Positions 43,839-54,611 of a stretch of 64,000 nt of DNA are shown here, in pieces. The stretch covers positions 6,776,501-6,840,500 of the forward strand of contig WAID01000003.1 in the NCBI GenBank assembly GCA_016584495.1. The letters are read 5' to 3'. The notes under the pieces are model-generated. The model saw only the letters and a program-made list of their open reading frames with translations. It made no database searches and was not told the origin of the DNA. Position numbers and translations under genes: made by a program. Source of the stretch: Celoporthe dispersa. Lineage: Eukaryota; Ascomycota; Sordariomycetes; Diaporthales; Cryphonectriaceae. Position 1 is the first letter of the stretch, and every line of letters begins with the position of its first letter.

Positions 43839-45165
43839 TTACATCTTGACTGCATAAATTTTGTACGACCCTTTTTTTAAGTCAGCACTGCCCTGTAACT
43901 ATTACGCCACCGTGGAGGGAGCACCCGCAACTTACCTGCCCAATCATTCAAGTCCTCGCCTTCCAGATCCAGCAGATCTTTCTCGTCAAAGGCGCAGGGC
44001 TGACCGGTCGAAGCACCCCCGCCACAGCAGGATGTCGACGATGATCGTGCTGCTACTGCTGCTGCAGCATTTGCCGCTACATCTATTGCCTGCTTCGGCT
44101 TGTAGCATGAGGACGTAGGAGCAGCAGGAGCAGCAGGCTCAGCTCTACCGTTGGAGCAGCAGGACGAGGACACGGCTGGCTGAGCTGGTGCACTCTCGAT
44201 CCTCGGGTTGCAGCAAAGGTTGCCCCCTTTCCTCCAGCTGTCCGAGATCCATCTGGGTTTGTCTCAATGTATACGTTCAGATCCGCCTCGTCATTCTTGA
44301 TGACCAGGCTCTCCGCCGCGAAGCCCGCCTCCTGCAGGTACTGCTGGTACTGCTCGACTAGGCTGGCGCCCGACACGCACCCGACGTACAAGGCCATGTT
44401 GGCGCGCAGCCTCTCCGGGAGCGGCTTCTTGGCCAGTATGTCGGAGATGGCGACCCGTCCGCCGGGCTTGAGCAGCCGGTGCATCTCCTTGAAGACAAGA
44501 TGTTTCTCCGCTTCCGGGACGAGGTTGATGACGCAGTTCGAGATGATAACGTCGGCGGTGTTGGAGTAAAGCATGGACATGTCGGTGATCTGGGACTCGA
44601 CGAAGTCAACGTTGGTCTTTTGGTGCTCGAGCTTGATCTCGTTGGCTCGTCTGAGCATGTCCTGATTTTGATTGGTCAGTCATATGAGGATGTTTTTATT
44701 TTATTTTGGCTGGTCATGTCGCCAGGCGCACCTTATTCATGTCGACGCCGATGACCTTGCCAGTTGGCCCAACCTTGGTTGCGGCCAGGAAAGCATCGAA
44801 GCCGGCACCGCTTCCTAAGTCAATGACTGTCTCGCCCTACCAAATTGATCAGCACAAGTAACGGCCAAAAGCACATCAGAAATCACGGATTTCTCTGGAC
44901 GTGTACCAATAATCTGAGAAAACCCCCGAGGGGTGGGCGGGGCGTTACATTGCCTCTTCCTAGGACAACATACCTCACGGATACTGGCCATTGCCGATGG
45001 ATTTCCACAACTCAGCCCCAGGTTAGACTCCTTTGGAGTTCCCTCGAGCTCCTGGTCCGTATATCCAAAAGCTTTGGCGACAGCCTGACCGTACTCAGCC
45101 ATGGTGCCCCTCGAGGCAGCACTATAACGCTCGGTTACGTGGTTGTAAATCTGCTGTGCCTCCAT
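43839..45165 (-). CDS. arsM: Arsenite S-adenosylmethionine methyltransferase (ArsM/AS3MT type)
   Basis: Exons are complement(44974..45165), (44732..44836), (43936..44661) and (43839..43870). The ATG is at 45165. The start MEAQQIYNHVTERYSAASRG, the SAM site VIDLGSGAGFD and the three arsenic-binding cysteines (GLSCGNP Cys53, ISNCVINL Cys142, YVGCVSGA Cys194) identify the family. It methylates As(III) in steps, giving less toxic or volatile species. The C-terminal segment is rich in Cys-Cys pairs (NLCCN, SSSCCSN, TSCCGG). The last intron (GTAAGT) leads to a 32-nt exon ending SYKIYAVKM, the usual fungal C-terminus. A G5 run (plus-strand C at 44223-44227) is one base short. Allowing for it gives 351 aa exactly. 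Confidence 0.92.
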
Positions 45166-45495
45166 CCTGATTTGTGATGGGTCACGGGCCAAGAAAATGT
45201 GCTGGAAGGTATTTGTCGATGTGCGTGTTGATGACCTCTCCCCACAGGGCCGTATTGTTCGAGACTCGGTGTTTTATAAGATAGACGACACGGCATTGCC
45301 CTCTCATGCTAGCCCCTTTTGGGAGAAATTTCGATATGTCACCAGCTGCGACTAAACTCTAAACAGTAAAACCTCGGTCTGTCACCAGAAAACTTCCCTT
45401 TTCGCCTAAATGCTGCTCAGTCAACGATATCGATTCTTCTCCTTCTTCGAATCTTCTCACCAGTACCACACGCGAACAGATCGACATCGACGAGG
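45166..45495. promoter_or_regulatory. Shared promoter between arsM and the bZIP gene
   Basis: A 330-bp intergenic region between divergent start codons. TATAAAA on the minus strand at 45272-45278 lies 107 bp upstream of arsM. The short shared region allows joint or mutual regulation. I see no convincing AP-1/Yap palindrome. Confidence 0.6.
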
Positions 45496-46212
45496 ATGAC
45501 ACGAACCAATGCTCAATCGACACTGATGGACAAATGGTCCTTGAAACCAGCAGACCACAACGCCATCCGCACCCGCGACAACCAGCGCCGACACCGAGCC
45601 CGGGTCAAGTCCCGGCTTGAGGACCTAGAGAAGCGGCTGCAGGAGGCCGACGAGAGACTGGAGGCCGCCCTGTCGACCATCGCGGTCCTGACAGCCGAGC
45701 TCGAGGTTCTTCGCGGTCACACAACTCAGACCCCGCACCGGCAGTCTTCATCCTCTTACGCTTGCGCAGAGCCGTCCCCGTCTCTTCCTACGCCTGCACC
45801 GATAGTGACCCCTGACGTCTATTATTGCGAAAAGCATCGTTATACGGTCTCGAATCCTCCCGAGGCGTCAAAATTGCAGCATATCGCTCCAGTTACACCT
45901 ATCCTGTCGAGTGCTACAGACCAGACCGCTGCCAGGGTCGCCACACCAGTGCCGGACGAGGTCGTTGATGACGACAACACGAACTGCGACTGCCAGACCC
46001 TGCCGCCCTCCACACCAGGCGAGTCCACAATAGCCTGCACCTCGGCCTTCCAGATTGTCGAGGAGCAGAACCTCAGCGGTGTTGTGGAGGTGGCCACGAT
46101 CAGGGCGTGGCTAAGCCCTGGGTTTCGGAGGGCATTGAGGCCTGGAGAGGCGTGTAGGGTCGAGACGAATAGGCTCTTTGAGCTTCTTGATCACATTACA
46201 TCCTCGTCGTGA
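45496..46212 (+). CDS. bZIP-type transcription factor
   Basis: Intronless, 238 aa. The basic region at residues 22-40 (NAIRTRDNQRRHRARVKSR) has the N-x6-8-R spacing of bZIP DNA-binding helices, in the DNQRRxRAR variant common in filamentous fungi. A coiled coil with leucines at about 41, 44, 48, 55, 59, 65, 69 and 72 follows. The rest is Pro/Ser/Thr-rich, with a conserved-looking C-terminus (LSPGFRRALRPGEACRVETNRLFELLDHI) of the kind that closes this subgroup. Head-to-head position with arsM makes it a candidate regulator of arsenic methylation. That link is inferred from position only; it lacks the cysteine-rich domains of Yap-type sensors. Confidence 0.82.
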   Translation: MTRTNAQSTLMDKWSLKPADHNAIRTRDNQRRHRARVKSRLEDLEKRLQEADERLEAALSTIAVLTAELEVLRGHTTQTPHRQSSSSYACAEPSPSLPTPAPIVTPDVYYCEKHRYTVSNPPEASKLQHIAPVTPILSSATDQTAARVATPVPDEVVDDDNTNCDCQTLPPSTPGESTIACTSAFQIVEEQNLSGVVEVATIRAWLSPGFRRALRPGEACRVETNRLFELLDHITSSS

Positions 46213-46801
46213 TAGAGGGCAGAACTTCAGCCCAGGACTTCGCATTCGGGCTCGAGCGGAATCTTCATATGATAAGCTTCTTTCATATTTCTGGTTTGCC
46301 CTAGTAGAATCAACAGGGAGTGATAAGGAACTTGCTGCATTTCTTCTAATATGTTCAAAGCCATTACGGCCCTTAGGCCTCATGAAGTAGTTACTAGGAG
46401 TTGATTCAAGCTATGATTACCATGATCTGCCCTCTACGAATGTCAAACAGGCCTCGTCACTGCTTCCAATGCCAAAGACGCCCTCGACCCTCGAAAACGG
46501 TCCTTACTTAGCCAGCAAGTTCGATACCATCAAGACGAAAACACACCTGGATCATCTTTCCCCACTATGAGGGACCAGAAACCACTGCCATCACCACAAC
46601 CTTTCTGGAATCTGCAATAAATTGCGGGCTCGTGCCGATGTGTCAAGGAATAAGTATTCCTTCGTTCGTGGTCCCCAGCGAGGGGTATCCGCCCTTGCCG
46701 CGTCATGAAGATCTGCAAGTACCTGAGCTCCCTAGCATATGATTTGTGACTCAAGGAGGCTCAGCCACCCTTGGTCTCGTCGTCTGGACTCCGTTGGATT
46801 C
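46213..46801. other. Intergenic between convergent genes
   Basis: No gene or repeat recognised. It contains the 3' flanks of the bZIP and RecQ genes. Confidence 0.55.
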
Positions 46802-49473
46802 TTAATTGGCCCTTGCTGCCCTGCAGGCGTTGCTGAGCTCTTTCAAGAGCTCCTGTGACGATCATCAGCGCTGTCTGGGCTAATCACTACTGCCCTGTCA
46901 TGGCGTGGGCCCTAAAAACATACCTCAAAGTCCTCGTCTACCATCGATGCCCAAGCTTTGGTCATATGCAGCCTCAAGTCCCTCACCCGGGGGCTCATGA
47001 TGCCGAATGCGACACGAGCCAGAAGCCGCGGGTCGTCGCGCTGGGGACAGTCAGCCAGGACCTGCTCAACAAGCTCTCGATTTAGGGGCCGCTGCTCTCT
47101 CGCCGAAAACTCGACCGCCTCGCCGGTCTCGCAGATGGTACAGCGCCCGCACGGCTCGCTGCCGTCCGGTAGGCTCATGTCAAAGTGCTGTGCCAATGCG
47201 TGGGCAAAGCAGGTCTGGCCTGTGACGAGGTTTACGACTTCCTGGGTACGGTGGAGCGCGGCCTTCTCATTTTGTTCTAGGTCCACATACATCTTCTTGG
47301 CGATCTCGTCCAACTCCTTCTCGGTCTTGGGCAATTTTTGGACGACACGGAACTTGGGCCAAACTCCTGTGGTTGTGAGCCGGATCGCGCCGTCTCTGTC
47401 TAGGCGGTCCAGGACCTTGATGATATTGGCTCGCAGGTGACCTGTCTTACGCACGATTTTGCTGACATCGACATTCATGTATTTGTTCTTCTTCTCGGCA
47501 TACCTAAGGATGGCCTGCCCTTCCGGGGGAGCATTGGTCTTCCACCTGTCTACGGCTTTTTCGTAGGATCCTAGTGATATGATCTCGTAGGAATACATGT
47601 TGTACTCGGGGGTGACGGCCCTTATGAGGTTGAAGCGGAGCTCAAGCTTGGCATAGATCACGCCCAGCGGACTCGGCCGGATGTCGAAGTCTTTCATCTG
47701 CTCATTGGTGTTTATCTTGAAGGTATCGCCAGGGTTCAGGCTGGTCACCTTTTCGTTAAAAAAGATATCCTCGATCAGACCTCTCAGGGAATCATAGGAC
47801 GGCAGATCACCCCGGGCGGAGTTCTCGCGGGTCCATAAGTCGGAGTTGCACAAGTAGAGCATGCAAGTGCTCTTCTTCCCATCCCTGCCGGCGCGGCCAA
47901 CCTGTTGGCTGTACTCCTCGATCGTGGCCGGCAGCGTGTAGTGAACGATGTTCCTGATATCGGCTTTGTCCACTCCCATGCCGAAAGCAATGGTTGTGAC
48001 GACAATGTCGATCCGGTTAGCCATGAAATTGTCCTGGACTTTGGTCTTGTCCTCGACCTTCATCCCGGCATGTGATGCCCTAGCTTTGAAGCCTGCTTCT
48101 CGTAGCTTGTTGGCAAGCTCTATTGATTCCTGCATCGTGGTGTTTGTTGTCAGTCCCGACCTTTAACCATGTACCCGTACCCGCGGCTCCTTTCCTGTCC
48201 GTGCATACCTTCTGAAGCGTAACATAGACCACGGTCGAACCTGGACGCTGCAACAAGAAGTCACAGATCATTGGAAACTTGTCAGATGGGTCTTTCAGAG
48301 ATATCGCGTAGAGACCTAGACTGAACGGCTGTCGGTATCAGAGATAAACCATATATTCGCGGACGACGAGCTCACTTTGGCCTGTAGGGCGGCGTCCGAA
48401 ACACTCCGTCCTCACCAATGCCGAACGCTTTGCAGATATCCTCGGCGACTCTTGCCGTTGCGGTAGCGGTCAGACAGATGACTCGCTCGGCCTCGATCTC
48501 ATCGATGAAGCTGGCGACTGCACGGCAGGGACGGTCAGTTTCAATGCCCAAAGAAGAGGCACGAGATGAATCTGGAAGCAAACCTTTGAGATATTCTGGG
48601 CGGAACGAGTGGCCCCACTGTCAGCGAGTCAGTCTTATGCTCCGTCCGTCCTTGATAGCGTGGTTGTAGCAGGAGATGGAGTCACCTCTGAGATGCAGTG
48701 AGCCTCATCAACAGCCACAAGGCGGACGCCTCCGGCGACAATCTTCATGCTCTCGACGAAACGCTCGTTGTTGAGCCGCTCAGGGGAGCAATATACGATT
48801 CGCAGCTCTCCTCGGGCCAGCTGCTTCTGAATCGACTGCAGCTGAAACCAGGTCTTGGTCAAGTCGATGCACTCGGCTTTGATGCCGCGCCTCTTCAAGT
48901 CGTCCACCTGGTCTTTCATGAGATCAATTAGAGGTGAGATCACGATCGTCACCCCATACGTTTTGGGACTCGTGACTCCTCTGGCTTTGTCAAGCTCGCT
49001 GAAGGCGAGGCCTGGTATCTGCAGGGCAGCAACATCAGCAACGAGGGCCGTATCCGAGCAGGCCAGGTGCCGAGGGAGAAGTCACTCGCCTGGCAACAGA
49101 CAGACTTTCCAGCCCCAGTTGGAGAGATGACAAGAGCATTCTTGTCCTCCAGGATGCGCTTGATGGCGCCCTCTTGCTCTGGTCGGAAAGTATTGTAGCC
49201 AAACTTCTCCCTCAGGAGGCGAAGAGCGAGGCCAATGACTCCCTCCTGCCTCTCTTGCGACGGGTTCGCTTCACTATCAGTTGTGGAAGTCGCCTGGTCG
49301 GTTCGGACCCGCTTCTCGGGGTGTTGATTCAGGACCTTCCCTGCGGCGGGGTCGGCGGCCCCTCCCGACTGCTTACGTTTTTCGGCCCTCAGCTTGCGGG
49401 CCTCGCTGCTCTCCAAGATATCCTCTATGTCTTCCTCAACGAAGAGATACTCACGATCGTCGCACCCGCTCAT
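46802..49473 (-). CDS. RecQ-family ATP-dependent DNA helicase, seven exons
   Basis: Exons are complement(49090..49473, 48686..49018, 48584..48617, 48376..48517, 48209..48320, 46924..48129 and 46802..46852), 753 aa. It shows the Walker A SPTGAGKS (Lys123), DEAH box (VDEAHC, 232-235), WGHSFRPEYL, TATAT, and motifs V/VI (TTIAFGMGVDKADIR, QQVGRAGRDG). The RecQ zinc-binding cysteines follow (TCFAHAL, EPCGRCTIC), so the RQC region is partly present. No HRDC domain is visible. It unwinds DNA 3'-5' in recombination and fork repair in the nucleus. The first intron has a GCGAGT donor (GC-AG). A last intron (GTATGT) leads to a 51-nt exon ending EELLKELSNACRAARAN. The size fits a RECQ1-like member more than Sgs1/BLM. 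Confidence 0.9.
49019..49089 (-). other. Non-canonical GC-AG intron after the RecQ Walker A motif
   Basis: Donor CAG|GCGAGT, acceptor TGCAG, 71 bp. Removal joins KSVCCQ to IPGLAF, matching the family's GKSxCYQxPA. The nearby GT (one base further in) would shift the frame. Confidence 0.78.
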
Positions 49474-51122
49474 CTTGACAGTACGCACGAGCTTTGGGGG
49501 GTCTGGAGGCCTTCAGAGTTTAGTTTGAGACGAGCTTAGCAGGTGAATCAACGCGAGGACGCGTCGTTGCGCCAGGTTTCCGTCACTGGCCAATGAACCA
49601 GCATATGCAGGCAGCCTGAGACGGAAGGGAGGACACCCTGGAAGAACACAGTAGTGAGACCCTTTAGTGCTGAGCCACAGCGCCTGTCGCCCCTGCAAGA
49701 CCACTGAAGTCGTTTTGAGCCTTTGACTCCTTGAATTAATCACACAGCAGAAGCAACTCTACCTCATCTCCAGGGTCGGCACAGCGCATGATTTACTTTT
49801 CTATTTCCATCTACACCGGTCGAGCTGACAACATATGGCTACGATATCGGAGCAAAAGTCCTCGGCTACCTGGGAGAACCGTCTCATTCAAGCCACAGAT
49901 GTGACCCTCATTGGGGATCCCTCTTGACAGTCATCCCGATACGAGTAGGGCAAAGGTTTCTTATATATTGTCTCTACAGATCATTGGCTCCACGACGTCT
50001 TCTCCTGGCAGATGAAGCCCACAAAACCCTGCAGAATTTCCATCGAAGCTTGGTGCCCTGAGCCTGCCGTGCTGCTCCTTTCAGCACTGCGACGCCCGAC
50101 AACCAAGAAGGATGCTGAGCCGATCATCGTCTCCTGCACGGCAGAGAAGCAAGGGTGTCCGTTCTCGAGGCACTCCCTCGCTACAACATGAGGGCCCTCG
50201 GGATGTCCAGCTCGTATTCAAGACAGCTGACAGCCTCCGCCCCTCATCAGACCAGTGCGATGTCGGCATGAGCTCAGCCCGTGCGTGCAGACATTTATGC
50301 CGCTGGTCTGTCGCCAGCCCTCGTCGACCTGCAGCTGCCCCCCCTGTCTGTGGCTGATGGCCTCAAGCTTATGCTTAATGGGCGACCGGTGTCTGTTCCT
50401 GTGAGCTCAGCGGCACACAATCGCTCGCGTTTGGGGACTGGTCGGGCACATGAAGGGCGCGCATAGGAATTCTGTTCGTGGGCAGGGCGTGAGTTCCTGA
50501 GACCTCAGGTTGCGCCGGTGTAGCAAGACTGAATCTCTGAGACGTCGACATCTGGCATCCCAGGGCCAGACTTGTCTTCCCATGAGCTAAGTCCATGAGA
50601 AAGAAGGATGGCCTCCATATGCAGGAAGCAGCTAAAGTTCAAACCCCAGCCGTTCCGTGAAACTCGTTCTCATTGAATCTCCAGAATGACTAGGAACACA
50701 AAACCTGAGGATACTAGAAATGGGCCCTCAAACCTAGGGTTGTCTACCTTGATCATGTCATTGCACCTCCCTCAGGCGATCGTCAGGCCCTGTCAGAATG
50801 AACTTCAGCCGTTCCCTGTTAACAGCCAGAGCCTCACTATCGATGCTGCTTGTGCAACACCACCAGCTGGTCGGTGCGCAGCCGGAGGATTTTCGCATGA
50901 TTGCAATGAGACCGGCGTCAGCCTGCTGTGTGGGGTTCTTTCGGAACGGCTCGGCCTCGCGTAGGCTTCGCGCCCCGGCACTTCTGAATATATTACTATA
51001 GGTTCAACTACGTGGGTGGACATGCTTCGAGTGAAGAAATGTCCATTCCATATCAATCCCCAAATAATCATCGCTTTTTAGCCTCCAGGCTCATCGAGCA
51101 ACCATACTCCTCTCAACGAATC
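49474..51122. other. Intergenic, no gene seen
   Basis: About 1.6 kb between divergent genes. Several 60-90 codon frames overlap each other without motifs or splice signals. Confidence 0.5.
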
Positions 51123-51623
51123 ATGGCATCCGGACTTTTCGTCGACCCAGCCACCCTCCTCCGGCTTACGCCCCTCATCAGCTCAACATGCACACTCTGG
51201 TTCGCCTGGGATCAGCGCGTCATGTACGGCACCTTCGCCCACCCTGACCTCGAAGAACAGTCCAAGACCATCTTGCCCCTCTGGTGGAAAAAAGTCTTTG
51301 AGATCCATGATATCGAGCGCGTCTTGTTTCCGCTCACAGTCACGGCCGTGGTATCCATCGTCAACATGCGCAAGTACGGCAGCTTACTACACGCCAAGGG
51401 GAGCTGGGCGTGGTATGCTGCGGGTGCAGCTCTCGCGGTGGGGCACCTCGCCTTTGTGCCGGGGGTCATGTATAAGATCAAGGCTATGATCGACGACGAT
51501 GGGAAGGGCGAGGCGGTCGAGCAGCAGAGGAGGTGGCTTACGGCGCATACTTTGAGGACGCTGACGGTAGACTTGGGTGCCTGGGTGGCTTGTCTGATTG
51601 CTGTTGCGAGAACTGTCTCTTAA
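51123..51623 (+). CDS. Small integral membrane protein, DUF1772-like
   Basis: Intronless, 166 aa, from ATG at 51123. Four hydrophobic segments are visible (about residues 12-32, 65-85, 97-118 and 145-165). The central WAYAAG-like helix and the closing TLRTLTVDLGAWVACLIAV segment resemble DUF1772 proteins. That family includes anthrone oxygenases of polyketide pathways as well as many members of unknown role. No polyketide synthase lies in this window, so a biosynthetic function is not supported by context. Membrane location is clear; the family assignment is moderate. Confidence 0.7.
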   Translation: MASGLFVDPATLLRLTPLISSTCTLWFAWDQRVMYGTFAHPDLEEQSKTILPLWWKKVFEIHDIERVLFPLTVTAVVSIVNMRKYGSLLHAKGSWAWYAAGAALAVGHLAFVPGVMYKIKAMIDDDGKGEAVEQQRRWLTAHTLRTLTVDLGAWVACLIAVARTVS

Positions 51624-53767
51624 TGGACGAGCCTATGAAAGTGTCAACCGGATTTGTAGGGGCAGGAGGATCCATCGAATCCATGTATACAAACTTGCGG
51701 ATATAAGGTCTCTATGTGTCTTCTTCATAGGAACACGAAATACCAATGCAAGGTGCTTTTATGATTATATCCGTATACTTTGAAGTATGTGACTCTCAAC
51801 CGATCCATTTGCGGTTAATAGCGTGCTCCAGATCGAATAATTAGCACACTCGGAAGAAATAATGTTCTCACGAAAAGCTTCAACTCATGGTGTGGGGAGT
51901 CCTTGTCCATATAGACCACATCATTCCCAGTGAGCACTGGAGATGATCATCCTTTTAGTGCTCGCCAATATGGTATCAACAAGTATGCGCAATTAAAGGA
52001 CTGGCCATTCCAAGCTGGCTAGGAATGATCAAGGTCTATATAGTTGTGTATAACGGTGGGACTCGCACCACAGTCAAAGTACATGATTAACGTCGTCCTC
52101 TCAACTGTGTTTTATGAACTCTTACCGCGTGTTTCAGAATCGACGACTTCTTAGCGATCACGTAGACGTCTCTTCTTTCAGCCAGTATATTATCCGCAGT
52201 TGGCTTCGAGAAAGCATTTAACATACGGCTTCCCAAACCATACAAAATTGTAAATACTGTCAAGATAGGCGCTGCTGGCATCAAGCAGTGTTCACAGAGG
52301 AGGTCCGGTTGCAACTGCAGACAAGGTTCAGCAGCGTGTCACATATGCAGCCGTTCCAGATGGTAATGGAGACGTGATACTGCATGGAGTGCGGCGGAGT
52401 ACAGCATAAAGTTATACACACAGGAGTACTATTTACTTGACGTCCTGGTTCCAACGTTAAAAGGTCGATCACTATAGAGATATATCCATAATAATGAAAA
52501 GAAAGCATCTCGAATCCGTTTGCTACGCAATGATAGACAATTCCATCGAAGTATCAAGTGATTTCTTTTTCTTTTCTTACTTTCTTTTCTTCACTTCTTC
52601 TTTTCCTTTTCTTTTCTTTTTCTTTTCTTTTTTTTTTTTTTTTTGGCTGTGATAAAACTTAGCACTTTGAGGTTCCAAATATTCGCGTCTAATTAGATAA
52701 TATTGAACTCGTATATGCTCGAGCTGCATCCACTTCTGTTCGTACTACAAGCTCATATATGGAATTACAACTTATAGGCGTGGGCATATATACCTGGCAT
52801 AAGAACCGAATGATCATCCCATTTCGGCATTTCTATACCGGTTACGGCCACAACCTCCTCATCATGTGCGCACGCTACGACCTTATATCAGAATCACTAA
52901 CCATTTCAGGCTACTGTGCTGTCCGTATATGTAACCTATATTAGAATCCCTAAGCTTTACAATTGTAGTAGGACTGATAGCGTAGTATACTGCGCCTAAG
53001 TATTCACAGGTAGAATCATGTGCAGTAAGAAGGCCGTGTGAGAAGAGGGGAAAAGAAGAGGGAAAGGGGGTCCAGAAGAAAATCGAGACTTGGATCCGAA
53101 GGCATCATGGACAAGTACGTGCGTGCTCGACGAACGGTAGTGGAAGGGATTATTTTGGTTCGTTGTTGGGGGGGGCACCAGCAGGGGCTACCTGCTCAAA
53201 TAAGTAGACTGGGGTGCGTGAGTGAAATGAAAATCCCGCCAATAGAGAAGGCTCACGATGTCCACCCTTGGAGTCGCATACCCTTTCCGTCACTGACTAC
53301 CCCGGAGCCCTCGTGGCTCCACCGACCCTTCTGGACCTCTTTTCCAATAGTACAGGATCTCACCGGAGAAGCCCGTGGGCGGATTGGTGGACCTCGTGAG
53401 GGTGCAGTGCGGAGAGGTCGTCAGCAAAGCTTGGGAGGCTTCGTAGCGCCGGCTGTGAACTGCCGAAGTTGGCGCATGCGATCATCTGCTCCGGGGTTGT
53501 TACTTGGTGAACCAAGGCGGAATGAAATACTGACACGATTGTTGTATTCAAAAGGTGATGACGATCCATTTTAAGTTGCGTAAATTTATATAAGGGTGAG
53601 AGAACACTCAGCCATTGTTGCTAATTTCCCGGCCCCTCGAACTTCCTCACAACTCACGTCACCTGAGTTGTCCAGCTTATTTAATAATATCTTGCACAAT
53701 CTTTTGTGTTGGCAGTTGCATAGTAAAACTTCAACTTCTATATTATTAATCACCATCTGCGATCGCC
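51624..53767. other. AT-rich gene-free stretch with a long polypyrimidine tract
   Basis: About 2.1 kb, mostly AT-rich to about 53000. A TTTTC-type polypyrimidine tract with an 18-20 T run spans about 52561-52644. TATATAAG at 53587-53594 may serve the GH12 gene. No coding or transposon signature is recognised. Confidence 0.55.
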
Positions 53768-54611
53768 ATGAAGTTCGCTGCAGGCCTCCTCCCTCTTGCC
53801 CTTGTGGGCGTCGCTGCGGCCAAAACTGACCGTCCCGGCCACAGAGTGAGGGCGCAGCAGTCCGAGAAGCCGACCGCATCGCTCAAGGAACGGTCGACCG
53901 AGACTTGTGATCAGTGGGGCGAGATCGAGACTGGGTCGTACATTGTCTACAACGATCTGTGGGGTGAGGCCGACGCCACCAGTGGCTCTCAGTGCACGAC
54001 CGTCACGGCCGTCACCAACGGGATCATCGAGTGGTCAACATCCTGGACGTGGGCTGGCGGCTCGTCCGACGTCAAGTCGTTTGCCAACGTTGCGCTGGAC
54101 TTCACCGCCACGGAGCTGTCTGCCATCTCGGACATCCAGGCCGTCTGGGAGTGGAGGTGAGTCCTGAGCCTGTGTTGTTATCCTGCGCTGGTGTGTATAC
54201 TGACAGCCTTACAGCTACTCCGGCACCTCTATCGATGCCGATGTGGCCTTTGACACGTTCTTGTCGTCCAGCTGCAGCTCGACAACCGACGAGTACGAGA
54301 TCATGATCTGGCTGGCCGCCCTCGGTGGTGCTGGGCCCATCTCGTCGACCGGCTCCACGATTGCCACGCCGTCCATCGCTGGGTACACCTGGAACCTGTG
54401 GTACGGCCTGAACGGTGACACCAAGGTGTACAGCTTTGTTGCTCCCAGCGAGATCACGTCCTTCGATGCCAACCTCATGTCGTTCTTTGATTATCTCATC
54501 ACCTATGAGGGCGTCTCGTCCAGCTCGTGCCTCATCGACCTTCAGGCTGGCACTGAGCCCTTCACCGGAACCTCGGCCACCTTGAGCAGCAACTACTACA
54601 TAACCATCTAG
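53768..54611 (+). CDS. Secreted GH12 endo-beta-glucanase/xyloglucanase
   Basis: Exons 53768..54156 and 54215..54611, with a 58-bp intron in phase 2, give 261 aa. The signal peptide is MKFAAGLLPLALVGVAAA. The body starts at ETCDQWGEIETGSYIVYNDLWG, with the conserved YNNLWG-type motif. The nucleophile lies in DEYEIMIWLAA (Glu158) and the acid/base in QAGTEPFTG (Glu244), the standard GH12 pair. Asn-Leu-Trp and Ser/Trp-rich strands (WSTSWTWAGG) line the cleft. It cleaves beta-1,4-glucan or xyloglucan in plant cell walls. There is no carbohydrate-binding module. Family assignment is firm; glucan versus xyloglucan preference cannot be read from sequence alone. Confidence 0.94.
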
